Below are positions 36,301-41,975 of a DNA stretch of 64,000 nt, piece by piece; the stretch's first letter is position 1, and the number at the start of each line of letters is the position of its first letter. Made by a program: the position numbers and the translations under genes. The notes under the pieces are model-generated. The model saw only the letters and a program-made list of their open reading frames with translations. It ran no database searches and was not told the DNA's origin. Source of the DNA: Clostridia bacterium (GTDB lineage Bacteria; Bacillota; Clostridia; Oscillospirales; CAG-272); the NCBI GenBank assembly GCA_017503105.1, contig JAFVTS010000010.1:112862-176861 (forward strand), given 5' to 3'.

Positions 36301-37269
36301 ATCTTCGGCAAGAGCGAGGACGACGTGACGGTTCCCGAGCCCGAACCCGAACCCGAGCCCGAAAATACCGACAAGATAGTTTATGAAACGAACGGCGGAA
36401 CTCTCCCCGACGGCACGTCCGACAAGATAATCGCGGGTGCGGCGACGCCTCTTGCCGTTCCCGAGAACGCGAGCGGAATCTTCGACGGCTGGTACACGAG
36501 CGCGTCCTTTGACGAGGGAACTCTCGTGACGGAAGTCCCCGCGGGCACGACGGGTGAATACAAGGTCTATGCCAAGTGGTTAAAGGTAATAACGAACGAG
36601 GACTACTCAAGCTCAAGCTTTGATCTCTTTGAAGCAAGCGGCAGCCAAAACGGCATAAACTACAACGGAGGAAATACGAGCACGGACCATAAGGTCGGCG
36701 CCGCCTTCAAGACGATGGAGGACGATAACGGAAATAAGTATCTCCTTTGGAAAAAAGGTGAAAAGGATCCCATAATTCACATCGGAGGCGGGTCGGTTGC
36801 AAAGCTTTCCGAGCATACGGTGAGCTATGAGATCACCTTCAGAAGAAACGCTGACGCGCCCTTCCTTGCAAGTACCGCACGCACGATGGCACAGTACGAC
36901 GTAAACGGTGAGAAGCTTTCATCAAGCGCTAAGATATATATCTTCGGCACGACGAGTGACGGCGAGGTCTACCTCTCTAACAAGACCTCCAAGGTCATAG
37001 GCACGGTTCCCACCGACGGAACGGAATTTACCGTCAGAGTCGTAATAGACTACGAAAACCTCAAGGTTACAGCGTATCTTGACGGCGGAGAAACGGTGAG
37101 CGTCGATATTACCATACCCGAGGCGACGGGTGTCACGACGGGTCTTGATTATCAAAAGCTTATGACAACCTACGTCTTCTGCTGGCAGGGCTCTACGAGC
37201 GGCGATCCTCTCGGTGAGGCTTGCGTTGAGAGCATCAGAATAACCGAGGGCAACGCCTTCGCAAACTAA
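30325..37269 (+). CDS. giant secreted heparinase II/III-like protein with five B-repeats (giant 4)
   Basis: 2314 aa; AAGGAG precedes the ATG. Signal peptide in residues 1-27. Residues about 40-200 match the glucuronidase-N-like domain of giants 1 and 2 (EILIGNTVR). The heparinase-like region begins near residue 242 (HPRYFLAGAD), with HMDVYHGPSQ, SGHGT and NHDLCDHGTFQIYYKG at 623-638. A short Cys/His insert, CSDESCDHTEC (residues 688-698), is absent from the other giants. The junction DVIGANGGRIKYS near residue 1001 starts five B-repeats; repeats 3 and 4 are in tandem without a sandwich between them (about nt 35190-35630). A PEPEPEPEPE linker lies near residue 2010 (nt 36340-36360) before the last repeat and sandwich. 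No cell-wall sorting signal is seen. Probable paralogue of giants 1 and 2, with altered metal-binding potential. Confidence 0.85.
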   Translation: MKAKIFGFGTLLLTVIATVSVLAFLGDAPKSADENGFEISTVSEDTEKIVIASSDGTKFALYFSADSVQADQALASDIDKLARELYGVRFRAKSDVAAPETPDEHEILIGNTVRAESQAFHNEVLASAPLPEDMVWGFAYENGKLLFVANSALAYEFGSVEFLDYLRENDFTVPSDLRYIGLKTRAEYDAELEADAELRRQMRIKELLAMNSAFKQSDFGGAPQQMPTDRYEDPHTYPTANQHPRYFLAGADLEEIYYNFMENPDYLFIKNKILEYAEAENFTGIFPEKVGASGEVYRFNSTIIAQMEAKAFMYLMTGDEIYGYEAIIGAKNAILTVHYTTDLHMDVYHGPSQVMVNVAKVYDWCYDLLTDDDKNQIIAGVSNVLGPQMESGMRFPPDGMNAVSGHGTGPQFIRDWMTVAIIFYDEMPSWWDFVGGRFYQYYVPVINVASENGWASQGTVTYGDSKYFTRSWAAFLVKTTTGEFPYTEDFQKCAYYYFSYIQPNGKYFQTGDGSRAADGCGITDSCAYMFLAAALFDDPTIGAMAKYYSEQYQHFSYSFTTEITAPVMLILRTLGPDIEEEARENIDLIQYFEAPAATMTARDSWDEDGAAVLMRMGTMTMANHDLCDHGTFQIYYKGLLAGTSGSYKKYGAYIHKYYLQATVAHNGLLVFDPALADDEPVYGTKAPCSDESCDHTECTVDYDTILNAARYYYSGSQRALPSPPSIESWTDGSYEMGTMLGADWEYNLDGSAKYAYIAADLSMAYPTAAASYVGRKMLTIFLDDEEMPLLFFTYDQVVSKGEDFTKYWLLHTVKEPEIDEENLSATVIEGGGRLVLQSLSGMQNITKIGGQGKDFWINGKNCTDAFTDSDAYYKKIWGRLELTTTGNLSDNMFHAMYVTDAESTRTLDIESWKNEQVEYAKVLDKIVAFTNTRAEAQSKEFSFETEGKGLYEYYVAGVETGTWKVKVDGVVVANAYADAGEGFITFKAPLGKVTLTPGPDVIGANGGRIKYSMSGGRVEGDYPIVYQNDTVTPLPTNVIKPNCTFLGWYLSPTFEPETQVTEIPMGLTGTVNVYAKWLNNIITIDYNATPNNTINAVTNSSTVNRVKYDLNNSNGSSFISKKDEDGTSYLEWREGAGAPFFTTSDSSTNYASITADDECASFTVTLSRNGDEPIMGSQFRIYTRKDVTGNEGSNYITRQYIFTVNEKGEVRLGDSAGGPVVTVLTEEKTTLRVVMDFKNEEIRAHDDYGNIVARTSVKVKELSGAANMSEWRKLLDSIIFYWMSNSSAADASMKIYGIKIDEGDRFKDMEPEDGMIVYGLNGGGKLPSGYPEYYSKEAPTELPLPNPIGTNVFRGWYTTPTFDEGTEISEIPADTTGAFFVYAKWSVNVVNENYITTNINTSSADAGANGITYRPNKVEGASFVTKTDSDGTRYLEWHEGGSGGNPFIIMTNGAIAASADNSISYEFTFSKNGDDPLPSFYMRTLAKVDVDGNKLATNNNLPFFKVVEGGVYLADNCYTTTVDPGDIKICDVTDSKVTVRIVVDFDACQIKAYTDDGSVLTRDFKIPESSGAKTGAEYRSTFTEYTFYMMTTTSASVTNASVRIYNFKIDTGNVFESTEALDGKIAYFTNGGKLPEDAPNEYSKDAPTVLPIPTLDGYTFEGWYTSAAFAQGTEITEIPATQTGAVYLYAKWSKLPDNGKINYNLGGGTLPAGAPERFNLNGTTVLPTPTKDNAIFQGWYTTEEYEEGTLVTFIPEGTTGEFTVFAKWISTVISEDYSNTEVDIPESTTKTVNGISYNAGSSGEPKPGSCFKTVDESGNVYLKAQLEAKNAVIGVMSSSYNLTHFTNTAVSYEFDLKKLEGVTMPDFTFRLTTSGGNLGSFVIFKMDGTTGEMKLNGSEKVFGTVTEEFTTVRIVIDFATATISAYGDGEVKLDAVHLDVPTVKAGQNQPATLVEWQKVAANYLFYALMNRPSGVTGAVAVGFDNLKIVDGRIFGKSEDDVTVPEPEPEPEPENTDKIVYETNGGTLPDGTSDKIIAGAATPLAVPENASGIFDGWYTSASFDEGTLVTEVPAGTTGEYKVYAKWLKVITNEDYSSSSFDLFEASGSQNGINYNGGNTSTDHKVGAAFKTMEDDNGNKYLLWKKGEKDPIIHIGGGSVAKLSEHTVSYEITFRRNADAPFLASTARTMAQYDVNGEKLSSSAKIYIFGTTSDGEVYLSNKTSKVIGTVPTDGTEFTVRVVIDYENLKVTAYLDGGETVSVDITIPEATGVTTGLDYQKLMTTYVFCWQGSTSGDPLGEACVESIRITEGNAFAN

Positions 37270-37308
37270 CCCCACCCCGTGTGAAATATTTCACGGAGTA
37301 AACAAAAT

Positions 37309-37328
37309 AAAATTTAACACGGGTACGG
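37309..37328 (+). repeat. recurring intergenic motif, copy B
   Basis: AAAATTTAACACGGGTACGG, identical to the reverse complement of 2506-2525; the last three bases overlap the terminator stem that follows. Confidence 0.6.
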
Positions 37329-37358
37329 CTCGGACAATAACTTTGTCCGAGCCGTTTT
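37326..37358 (+). terminator. Rho-independent terminator of giant 4
   Basis: CGGCTCGGACAA (37326-37337) pairs perfectly with TTGTCCGAGCCG (37343-37354), then TTTT. Confidence 0.9.
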
Positions 37359-37657
37359 GTATGATAATAGGTTTAGTTAAAATTTTTCAATTAAGCTATC
37401 GACTTATCTTATCCAAGTCGTAAACTTGCAATAGCATCATTACACTTTATTGTGTATTCTGTGCGACTTTATAGTATACAACCTTCCTTGCGACGATACA
37501 CACGTCTGTCGGAGCGATTAAGTGCGATAGACTTTATTTCTGTTTATAATTATCTCTTCGACATGTAGATTCTTTTTCATTTAGTTAAAATTGCAGATAT
37601 TTATTACATCTAAAGAAAATTGAAAAATAAATTATTTTTTGTTTTTTCTAATTTGTA

Positions 37658-37686
37658 TTGATTTTTCTCTAAAATAGTGATATAAT
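37658..37686 (+). promoter_or_regulatory. promoter of the structured RNA/protease leader
   Basis: TTGATT (37658-37663), exactly 17 bases, TATAAT (37681-37686). The expected start point, about 37693, is the first base of the long helix of the RNA candidate. Confidence 0.75.
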
Positions 37687-37692
37687 GATACT

Positions 37693-37903
37693 GCCAAGCC
37701 AACTGAATATTTTTAGCAAGGGCTATTTTTGTCTTTATTGAGATGATTATACCCTTTTTCATCATACTTGCAATGAATTTGTTAAAAATGCAAATTCCTA
37801 CTGAGTATGGTGAACATTGTATAGTTCTTGCTATATCAGTTGGTTTGGCGACTATCGGAGTTTGCGTTTTTGTGCGGTTTACTTCGGTAGCCGCACTTTT
37901 TTA
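37693..37903 (+). ncRNA. candidate structured RNA (small RNA or leader of the protease gene)
   Basis: A long-range helix encloses about 95 nt. Helix P1: GCCAAGCCAACTGA (37693-37706) with TCAGTTGGTTTGGC (37836-37849), 14 pairs with one G-U. Helix P2: TAGCAAGGGCTA (37714-37725) with TAGTTCTTGCTA (37822-37833), 12 pairs with two G-U. The enclosed part offers two small hairpins (GATGA/TCATC near 37743-37764 and TTGCA/TGCAA near 37769-37794). A Rho-independent terminator with a TTCG loop ends it at about 37903, 30 nt before the protease start. A consensus promoter places the transcript start at the helix. This could be a small RNA (a long imperfect hairpin recalls 6S RNA), an attenuator or riboswitch leader, or a small inverted-repeat transposable element. 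I do not recognise a known class. Confidence 0.55.
37872..37903 (+). terminator. Rho-independent terminator with TTCG tetraloop
   Basis: GTGCGG (37872-37877) pairs with CCGCAC (37891-37896), inner TAC/GTA closes a TTCG loop, then TTTTTT. It stands between the promoter at 37658 and the start of the protease gene, so it must either end a small RNA or act as an attenuator. Confidence 0.8.
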
Positions 37904-37932
37904 TTTTTCATTTTTACTTAGGAGGAAAGACT

Positions 37933-39459
37933 ATGAGAAAATCACTATGGTTGGCATTATTTTTTGCGTTGGTATGCACACTCTCTTTATCGGCGTGTAA
38001 TAATACTAACCAACCGCAGACACCAAAAAGCGACCACATTCACGAATTTGGCGAGTGGACAACAACAAAAAAAGCAAATTGTACCGAGGACGGTGTTCGC
38101 GAAAGATATTGTGCTTGTGGCGAAAAACAGGCGCAAAGTGTATCGGCACTCGGACACGTTGAAGTGATCGATGTCGCTGTCGCCGCCACTTGCACTTCCG
38201 ATGGAAAGACCGACGGAAAGCATTGCAGCAGATGCAACACAACATTGATTTCACAAACGCCTATTCCATCTTTGGGACACCAATATGATGATGGTGTAAT
38301 CACATCTAAAGCGACTTGTGTCCAAAATGGCATCAAAAAATTCACTTGTTTGGTGCAGGGATGTACGCATTCTTATACGGAGTCTTATTCACTTCAGACC
38401 TATTCAGCGTCAGAACTATACGATCTTTCCATAAAATATACCGGTGAGATTGTAACCTACGACAAAAGCGGTGCTGAACTTGGACTTGCAACCGGCTTTG
38501 TTATATCATCCGATGGGAAAATCGTTACGAATTATCATGTTATTGAAGGTGCTTACTCTGCAGATATTACGATAAATAACAAAAAATATAAGATTACAAC
38601 AGTTTTAGCGTATGACGAAAATATCGATTTGGCAGTTGTAAAAGTGAATGCAACTGGTTTAACAGTCGCAACCGTGTGCAAAGAAAACGTCAGCGTTGGT
38701 GCAGCCGTATATGCGATCGGTTCTTCTCGAGGAATGACAAATACATATTCCCAAGGTATTATTACTTATGCCGATAGGGTTGTAGATGGCGTTTCTTTTG
38801 TTCAGCATGATGCGTCGATTACTTATGGCAATTCAGGTGGTCCTCTTATCAATGTTTACGGAGAGGTTATTGGCATTAACACATGGGGTATTTCCGATTC
38901 TCAAAATCTTAACTTTGCTGTCTTTACAGCTGAACTTGATAATCTTATTTATGGCACCCCGCTCACATTTGCGGAGTTTTATTTAAAAGAATGTGATGTT
39001 TTTGAACAACTCAAAAATTATATTATTGATAATGGCACATATAGCGTAGAAGGTAATTATTTTCGTTTAACATTAGGCATCAACTACTCTAATGATTATT
39101 CAGATAAATACACCAGAGCGGCATATTACTATGTAGATGACAACGAAATTACATTAGACTTTCTTATAGATGATGGCGATTTTTGGGTGTATTTCTTAAT
39201 CGACGAGAATGTTGATGGCTCATACTATTGGGAATATTTCGATGATGATGATAATAAAATGAGTGGTATATTATATTCCGCTACCTATGATGATAACACG
39301 CTTTTAGGCTACTCTAGTAATAATATTTACTCTTCTTCTGTAAGAAGTTCTGTCCGCGAATTAGCATCCTCTATGATTTCAGCATTATGCTCGTGGATTG
39401 ACACTGATTTTTACAGTATAAATGTTTCTGCAGAAGATTTAGGCTTTTATTATTACTAA
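37933..39459 (+). CDS. secreted trypsin-like (HtrA/S1C-type) serine protease lipoprotein
   Basis: 508 aa; AGGAGG lies 7 bases before the ATG. Signal peptide residues 1-21 end in a lipobox LSAC, predicting lipid anchoring outside the cell. Residues about 35-150 form a Cys-rich region with repeated CxxDG...C.C or C..C units (three blocks), possibly zinc- or disulfide-bound. Residues about 165-330 are a trypsin-like domain: His202 in TNYHVIEG, Asp232 in ENIDLAVVKV, Ser301 in YGNSGGPL, a complete triad. The C-terminal 170 residues are Asp/Tyr-rich and not recognised; no PDZ domain is apparent, unlike typical HtrA. The gene is much AT-richer than its neighbours and is preceded by the structured RNA candidate, which suggests horizontal acquisition. 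Likely role: surface protein processing or quality control. Confidence 0.85.
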   Translation: MRKSLWLALFFALVCTLSLSACNNTNQPQTPKSDHIHEFGEWTTTKKANCTEDGVRERYCACGEKQAQSVSALGHVEVIDVAVAATCTSDGKTDGKHCSRCNTTLISQTPIPSLGHQYDDGVITSKATCVQNGIKKFTCLVQGCTHSYTESYSLQTYSASELYDLSIKYTGEIVTYDKSGAELGLATGFVISSDGKIVTNYHVIEGAYSADITINNKKYKITTVLAYDENIDLAVVKVNATGLTVATVCKENVSVGAAVYAIGSSRGMTNTYSQGIITYADRVVDGVSFVQHDASITYGNSGGPLINVYGEVIGINTWGISDSQNLNFAVFTAELDNLIYGTPLTFAEFYLKECDVFEQLKNYIIDNGTYSVEGNYFRLTLGINYSNDYSDKYTRAAYYYVDDNEITLDFLIDDGDFWVYFLIDENVDGSYYWEYFDDDDNKMSGILYSATYDDNTLLGYSSNNIYSSSVRSSVRELASSMISALCSWIDTDFYSINVSAEDLGFYYY

Positions 39460-39573
39460 AAATCTACAGGAAAACAAGTGGTTTTACCGTTGATTTAGGA
39501 ATTTGCATTCTGGAAGCAGATTTTGTAAAGGCGTTTTTGTATTTGTTAATTTTAAGAATACATTCAACATTAA

Positions 39574-39605
39574 AGAGGTGCCGTGGAAAACACGGCACCT
39601 CTTTA
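39574..39605. terminator. bidirectional terminator between protease and acyl-CoA synthetase genes
   Basis: AGAGGTGCCGTG (39574-39585) pairs perfectly with CACGGCACCTCT (39591-39602) around GAAAA; T-rich on both strands, so it can serve the two convergent genes. Confidence 0.85.
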
Positions 39606-39612
39606 TTATTTA

Positions 39613-41295
39613 TCAGTCGATAGACATATCAAGCTTGAATCTTTGGATCTTGCGGAGCGTGTTTTTCGGGAATTCCTCTTCGCGCACCTTGAGAATGCCG
39701 ATCTTCTTGTACGCGACGGCAGTCTTGTTGTAGGCGTCAACGTACCCTTGAAGATATTTCTTAACGTCCTCGATACCGTTTTTCTCCATATAATCCTTAT
39801 CGGGGAAAATCTCCGCTACTATCGCGTTGTGCATAAGTCCGCGCTTGCTCTGACCCTCGTAAACTATGGTCTCAAGCACTCCCGGCACGGCGATAAGCTC
39901 GCTTTCGATCTCCTCGGGATATACGTTCTTTCCGTTTGAGAGAATGATGAGATTCTTCTTTCTTCCCGTGATGTAAAGAACGCCGTTTTCGTCGAGCTTT
40001 CCGTAGTCGCCCGTCTTGAAGTAACCGTCGTCGGTGAAGGCGTCCTTCGTCGCCTCCTCGTCCTTATAGTATCCGAGCATTACGTTTGAGCCCTTGACGA
40101 TTATCTCTCCCTCCCCGTCCTCGTTGGGGTCGACGATAACGACGTCGTCAATGGGGAGCACGGGGCCGACGGAGCCCTTGGTGATAAAGTTGTTGTGGTT
40201 TACCGCGATTATGGGCGCGCACTCGGTGATGCCGTAGCCGTTGAGGACGTCGATGCCGAGGGCGGTGAAGAAGTCCATAATATCCTGCGCGATGGGGGCG
40301 CCTCCCGAGATGATCATCTTCACGTTGCCGCCGAAGTTTTCAAGAATAGAGGCGAAGAGCTTCTTTCTTATCTTCTTTCCGAGGTGGAAGAAGTTGCAGA
40401 GCCCTATCATAAATTTCACGGTCTTTTCCTTGCCCTTATCCTTGATTCCCGCCATAATCTTGCGGTAGAAGGTTTCAAGGTAGAGGGGAACGAGAACGAG
40501 GTGACCCGGCTTTTCAAGCTTCAATTCCTTTGCTACGTACCTGATACCCGAGGAGATGTATACCTCGCAGCCGATAGAGGTCTGACCGAGTATGGTAACG
40601 CTCGAGCCGTAGGTGTGATGAGGGGGAAGAACTCCGACCGATTTATATGAGAAGTCGATGTAGGGAATTACGTCCGCCATATCGGTAATGACGTTCTTTT
40701 GCGAGAGCATAACGCCCTTGCCCTTGCCCGTCGTGCCCGACGTAAAGACGAGCAGAGCGAGTATCTCTCTGTCTATCTTTGCCTCAAAGTACGACTTGTC
40801 GCCGCCCGCAAACTTCTCGCGTCCCGCTTGCATCCACGCGCCAAACGAATCCTCTTTGCCAAAGACTACGGGTGCGTCGATGCCCGCAAAAGCCGCGACC
40901 TCGGCGCACTTTTCGGCAATGTCAGCCTCGCAGAAGATGCAAGCGACGTCAGCCTTCTTCGCCGTGTCGGAAAGCTCGGACGCGCCCCAATCCCTGTCGA
41001 GGGGAACGAGGACCGAGCCCGTCGAGAGGACGGAATAGTAAACTACGACCCATTCGTAAGAGAGCTTGCCGATGACCGAAATGTGCTTGCCCGCAAGACC
41101 TCTTGAAATGATCTCCGTAGAAAGCGCACGCACGTCGTCACGCAAAGTGTTGTAGGATTTTTTGATGCTCTCGGCGTCCGAGGGCTTATTGCGGTATGAA
41201 AACGCAGGTCTGTCGCCGTAAAGTCTTGCTGCGTCCTCCACGAGGTCGCGCACGTTTTCGTATTCTTTCTTTTCGCGAAGCATCTTGTCTTTCAT
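39613..41295 (-). CDS. AMP-dependent acyl-CoA synthetase/ligase (long-chain type)
   Basis: 560 aa. Activates a carboxylic acid, probably a fatty acid, to the adenylate and then the CoA thioester. The ATP-binding signature LLVFTSGTTGKGKGVMLSQKN is complete, followed by GYGITECAP and the hinge region KTGDYGKLDENG...YITGRKKNLIILSNGKNVYPEEIE with the C-terminal catalytic Lys area. The length fits the shorter FadD-like bacterial enzymes. AAAGGAG precedes the ATG at 41295. It lies 32 bp downstream of a MarR regulator on the same strand, so both are read from the promoter at 41848-41876; control by the MarR protein is inferred. Physiological substrate unknown; lipid salvage for membrane synthesis is one option. 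Confidence 0.88.
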   Translation of the reverse strand: MKDKMLREKKEYENVRDLVEDAARLYGDRPAFSYRNKPSDAESIKKSYNTLRDDVRALSTEIISRGLAGKHISVIGKLSYEWVVVYYSVLSTGSVLVPLDRDWGASELSDTAKKADVACIFCEADIAEKCAEVAAFAGIDAPVVFGKEDSFGAWMQAGREKFAGGDKSYFEAKIDREILALLVFTSGTTGKGKGVMLSQKNVITDMADVIPYIDFSYKSVGVLPPHHTYGSSVTILGQTSIGCEVYISSGIRYVAKELKLEKPGHLVLVPLYLETFYRKIMAGIKDKGKEKTVKFMIGLCNFFHLGKKIRKKLFASILENFGGNVKMIISGGAPIAQDIMDFFTALGIDVLNGYGITECAPIIAVNHNNFITKGSVGPVLPIDDVVIVDPNEDGEGEIIVKGSNVMLGYYKDEEATKDAFTDDGYFKTGDYGKLDENGVLYITGRKKNLIILSNGKNVYPEEIESELIAVPGVLETIVYEGQSKRGLMHNAIVAEIFPDKDYMEKNGIEDVKKYLQGYVDAYNKTAVAYKKIGILKVREEEFPKNTLRKIQRFKLDMSID

Positions 41296-41327
41296 AAGGG
41301 TGTATCTCCTTTAATTTATATCAAAAT

Positions 41328-41786
41328 TTAAAAAGTAAAAGCGTGGGAAAGCTCAACGAAGTTTGCCGAGAGCTTTGAGAGGGTCGAATAGAAGGCTTTA
41401 AGCTCTTCCTCGCTGATACCCGAATCAACGTCGTCCTGGATCTTTTTGACTCTTTCAAGTATCGTCTTTGCAAGCTCGGCGCCTTCGTCCGTTAAAAATA
41501 TCCTTGCATTGTAATTTCTTTTTCCCGAGCCGTCCTCGGTGCGGACGAGCCCGTTCTTTTTAAGAACCTCGATCTCGCGGGAAACGAGCGAACGGTCTAT
41601 CATAGTTTCCGCCGCCAGCTCCGTTGCCGTTAGCCCCTCTTTATGGTTCATAAGCTCGTATATCCAAAAAATGTGCACAGCCTTGACACCGAGATGCGGA
41701 GCAGCCTCGAGCTTCATTTTGTGTATGCTTTTGTGTATGCCGTCTATCAGCAGCGCAAGCTTGGCAAATCTGGTAGGTTCTGTCAA
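41328..41786 (-). CDS. MarR family transcriptional regulator
   Basis: 152 aa when started at the TTG at 41784-41786, which has AAAGGAA 10 bases upstream. The open frame continues to 42137 but that part would run through the promoter, so it is rejected. The winged-helix core is clear: HIFWIYELMNHKEGLTATELAAETMIDRSLVSREIEVLKKNGLV with wing residues SGKRNYNARIFLTDEGAEL, then the C-terminal dimerisation helix. Typical MarR length. It heads an operon with the acyl-CoA synthetase; a perfect inverted repeat in the leader (41821-41836) may be its operator. Ligand probably an acyl or aromatic acid, by analogy with other MarR/ligase pairs. Confidence 0.85.
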   Translation of the reverse strand: MTEPTRFAKLALLIDGIHKSIHKMKLEAAPHLGVKAVHIFWIYELMNHKEGLTATELAAETMIDRSLVSREIEVLKKNGLVRTEDGSGKRNYNARIFLTDEGAELAKTILERVKKIQDDVDSGISEEELKAFYSTLSKLSANFVELSHAFTF

Positions 41787-41820
41787 ATTTACGTGTTTCC
41801 TTTCGTTTAAGACGTTACGC

Positions 41821-41836
41821 GCCCGAAATATCGGGC
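41821..41836. promoter_or_regulatory. inverted repeat, possible MarR operator
   Basis: GCCCGA-AATA-TCGGGC, a perfect 6-4-6 palindrome just downstream of the predicted transcription start. It could be a repressor site or an RNA hairpin in the leader. Confidence 0.5.
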
Positions 41837-41847
41837 TTACGGAAATT

Positions 41848-41876
41848 AGTATAGCACAAAAATGTTTACTTGTCAA
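41848..41876 (-). promoter_or_regulatory. promoter of the marR/acyl-CoA synthetase operon
   Basis: Minus strand: TTGACA (41871-41876), 17 bases, TATACT (41848-41853). Confidence 0.8.
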
Positions 41877-41975
41877 CATCTTGCTCGAATTTTGTTTCAG
41901 CGCCGCGTTTTGCGTGTACGTATATTTTCTCAAAAAAGGGCACAAAATACAAAAAACGCGTGAAAAGAGAAGAAA

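Larger units (their letters stand above)
37270..37932 (+). other. AT-rich gene-free region before the protease gene
   Basis: Starts with a GTGAAATATTTCAC palindrome (about 37280-37293), motif copy B and the terminator of giant 4. Then 300 bp of strongly AT-rich sequence with a CGACTT/AAGTCG hairpin near 37399-37419, then a promoter, a structured RNA candidate and a terminator. Composition changes sharply from the giants, suggesting a different origin. Confidence 0.7.

Noticed and set aside
37276..37295. GTGAAATATTTCAC palindrome as the terminator of giant 4
   Set aside because: No T-run follows; the strong 12-bp stem with TTTT at 37326-37358 is the better terminator.
37743..38000. 85-aa hydrophobic ORF before the protease gene
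   Set aside because: It runs through the structured RNA helices, the terminator and into the protease gene in another frame, and has no ribosome site.
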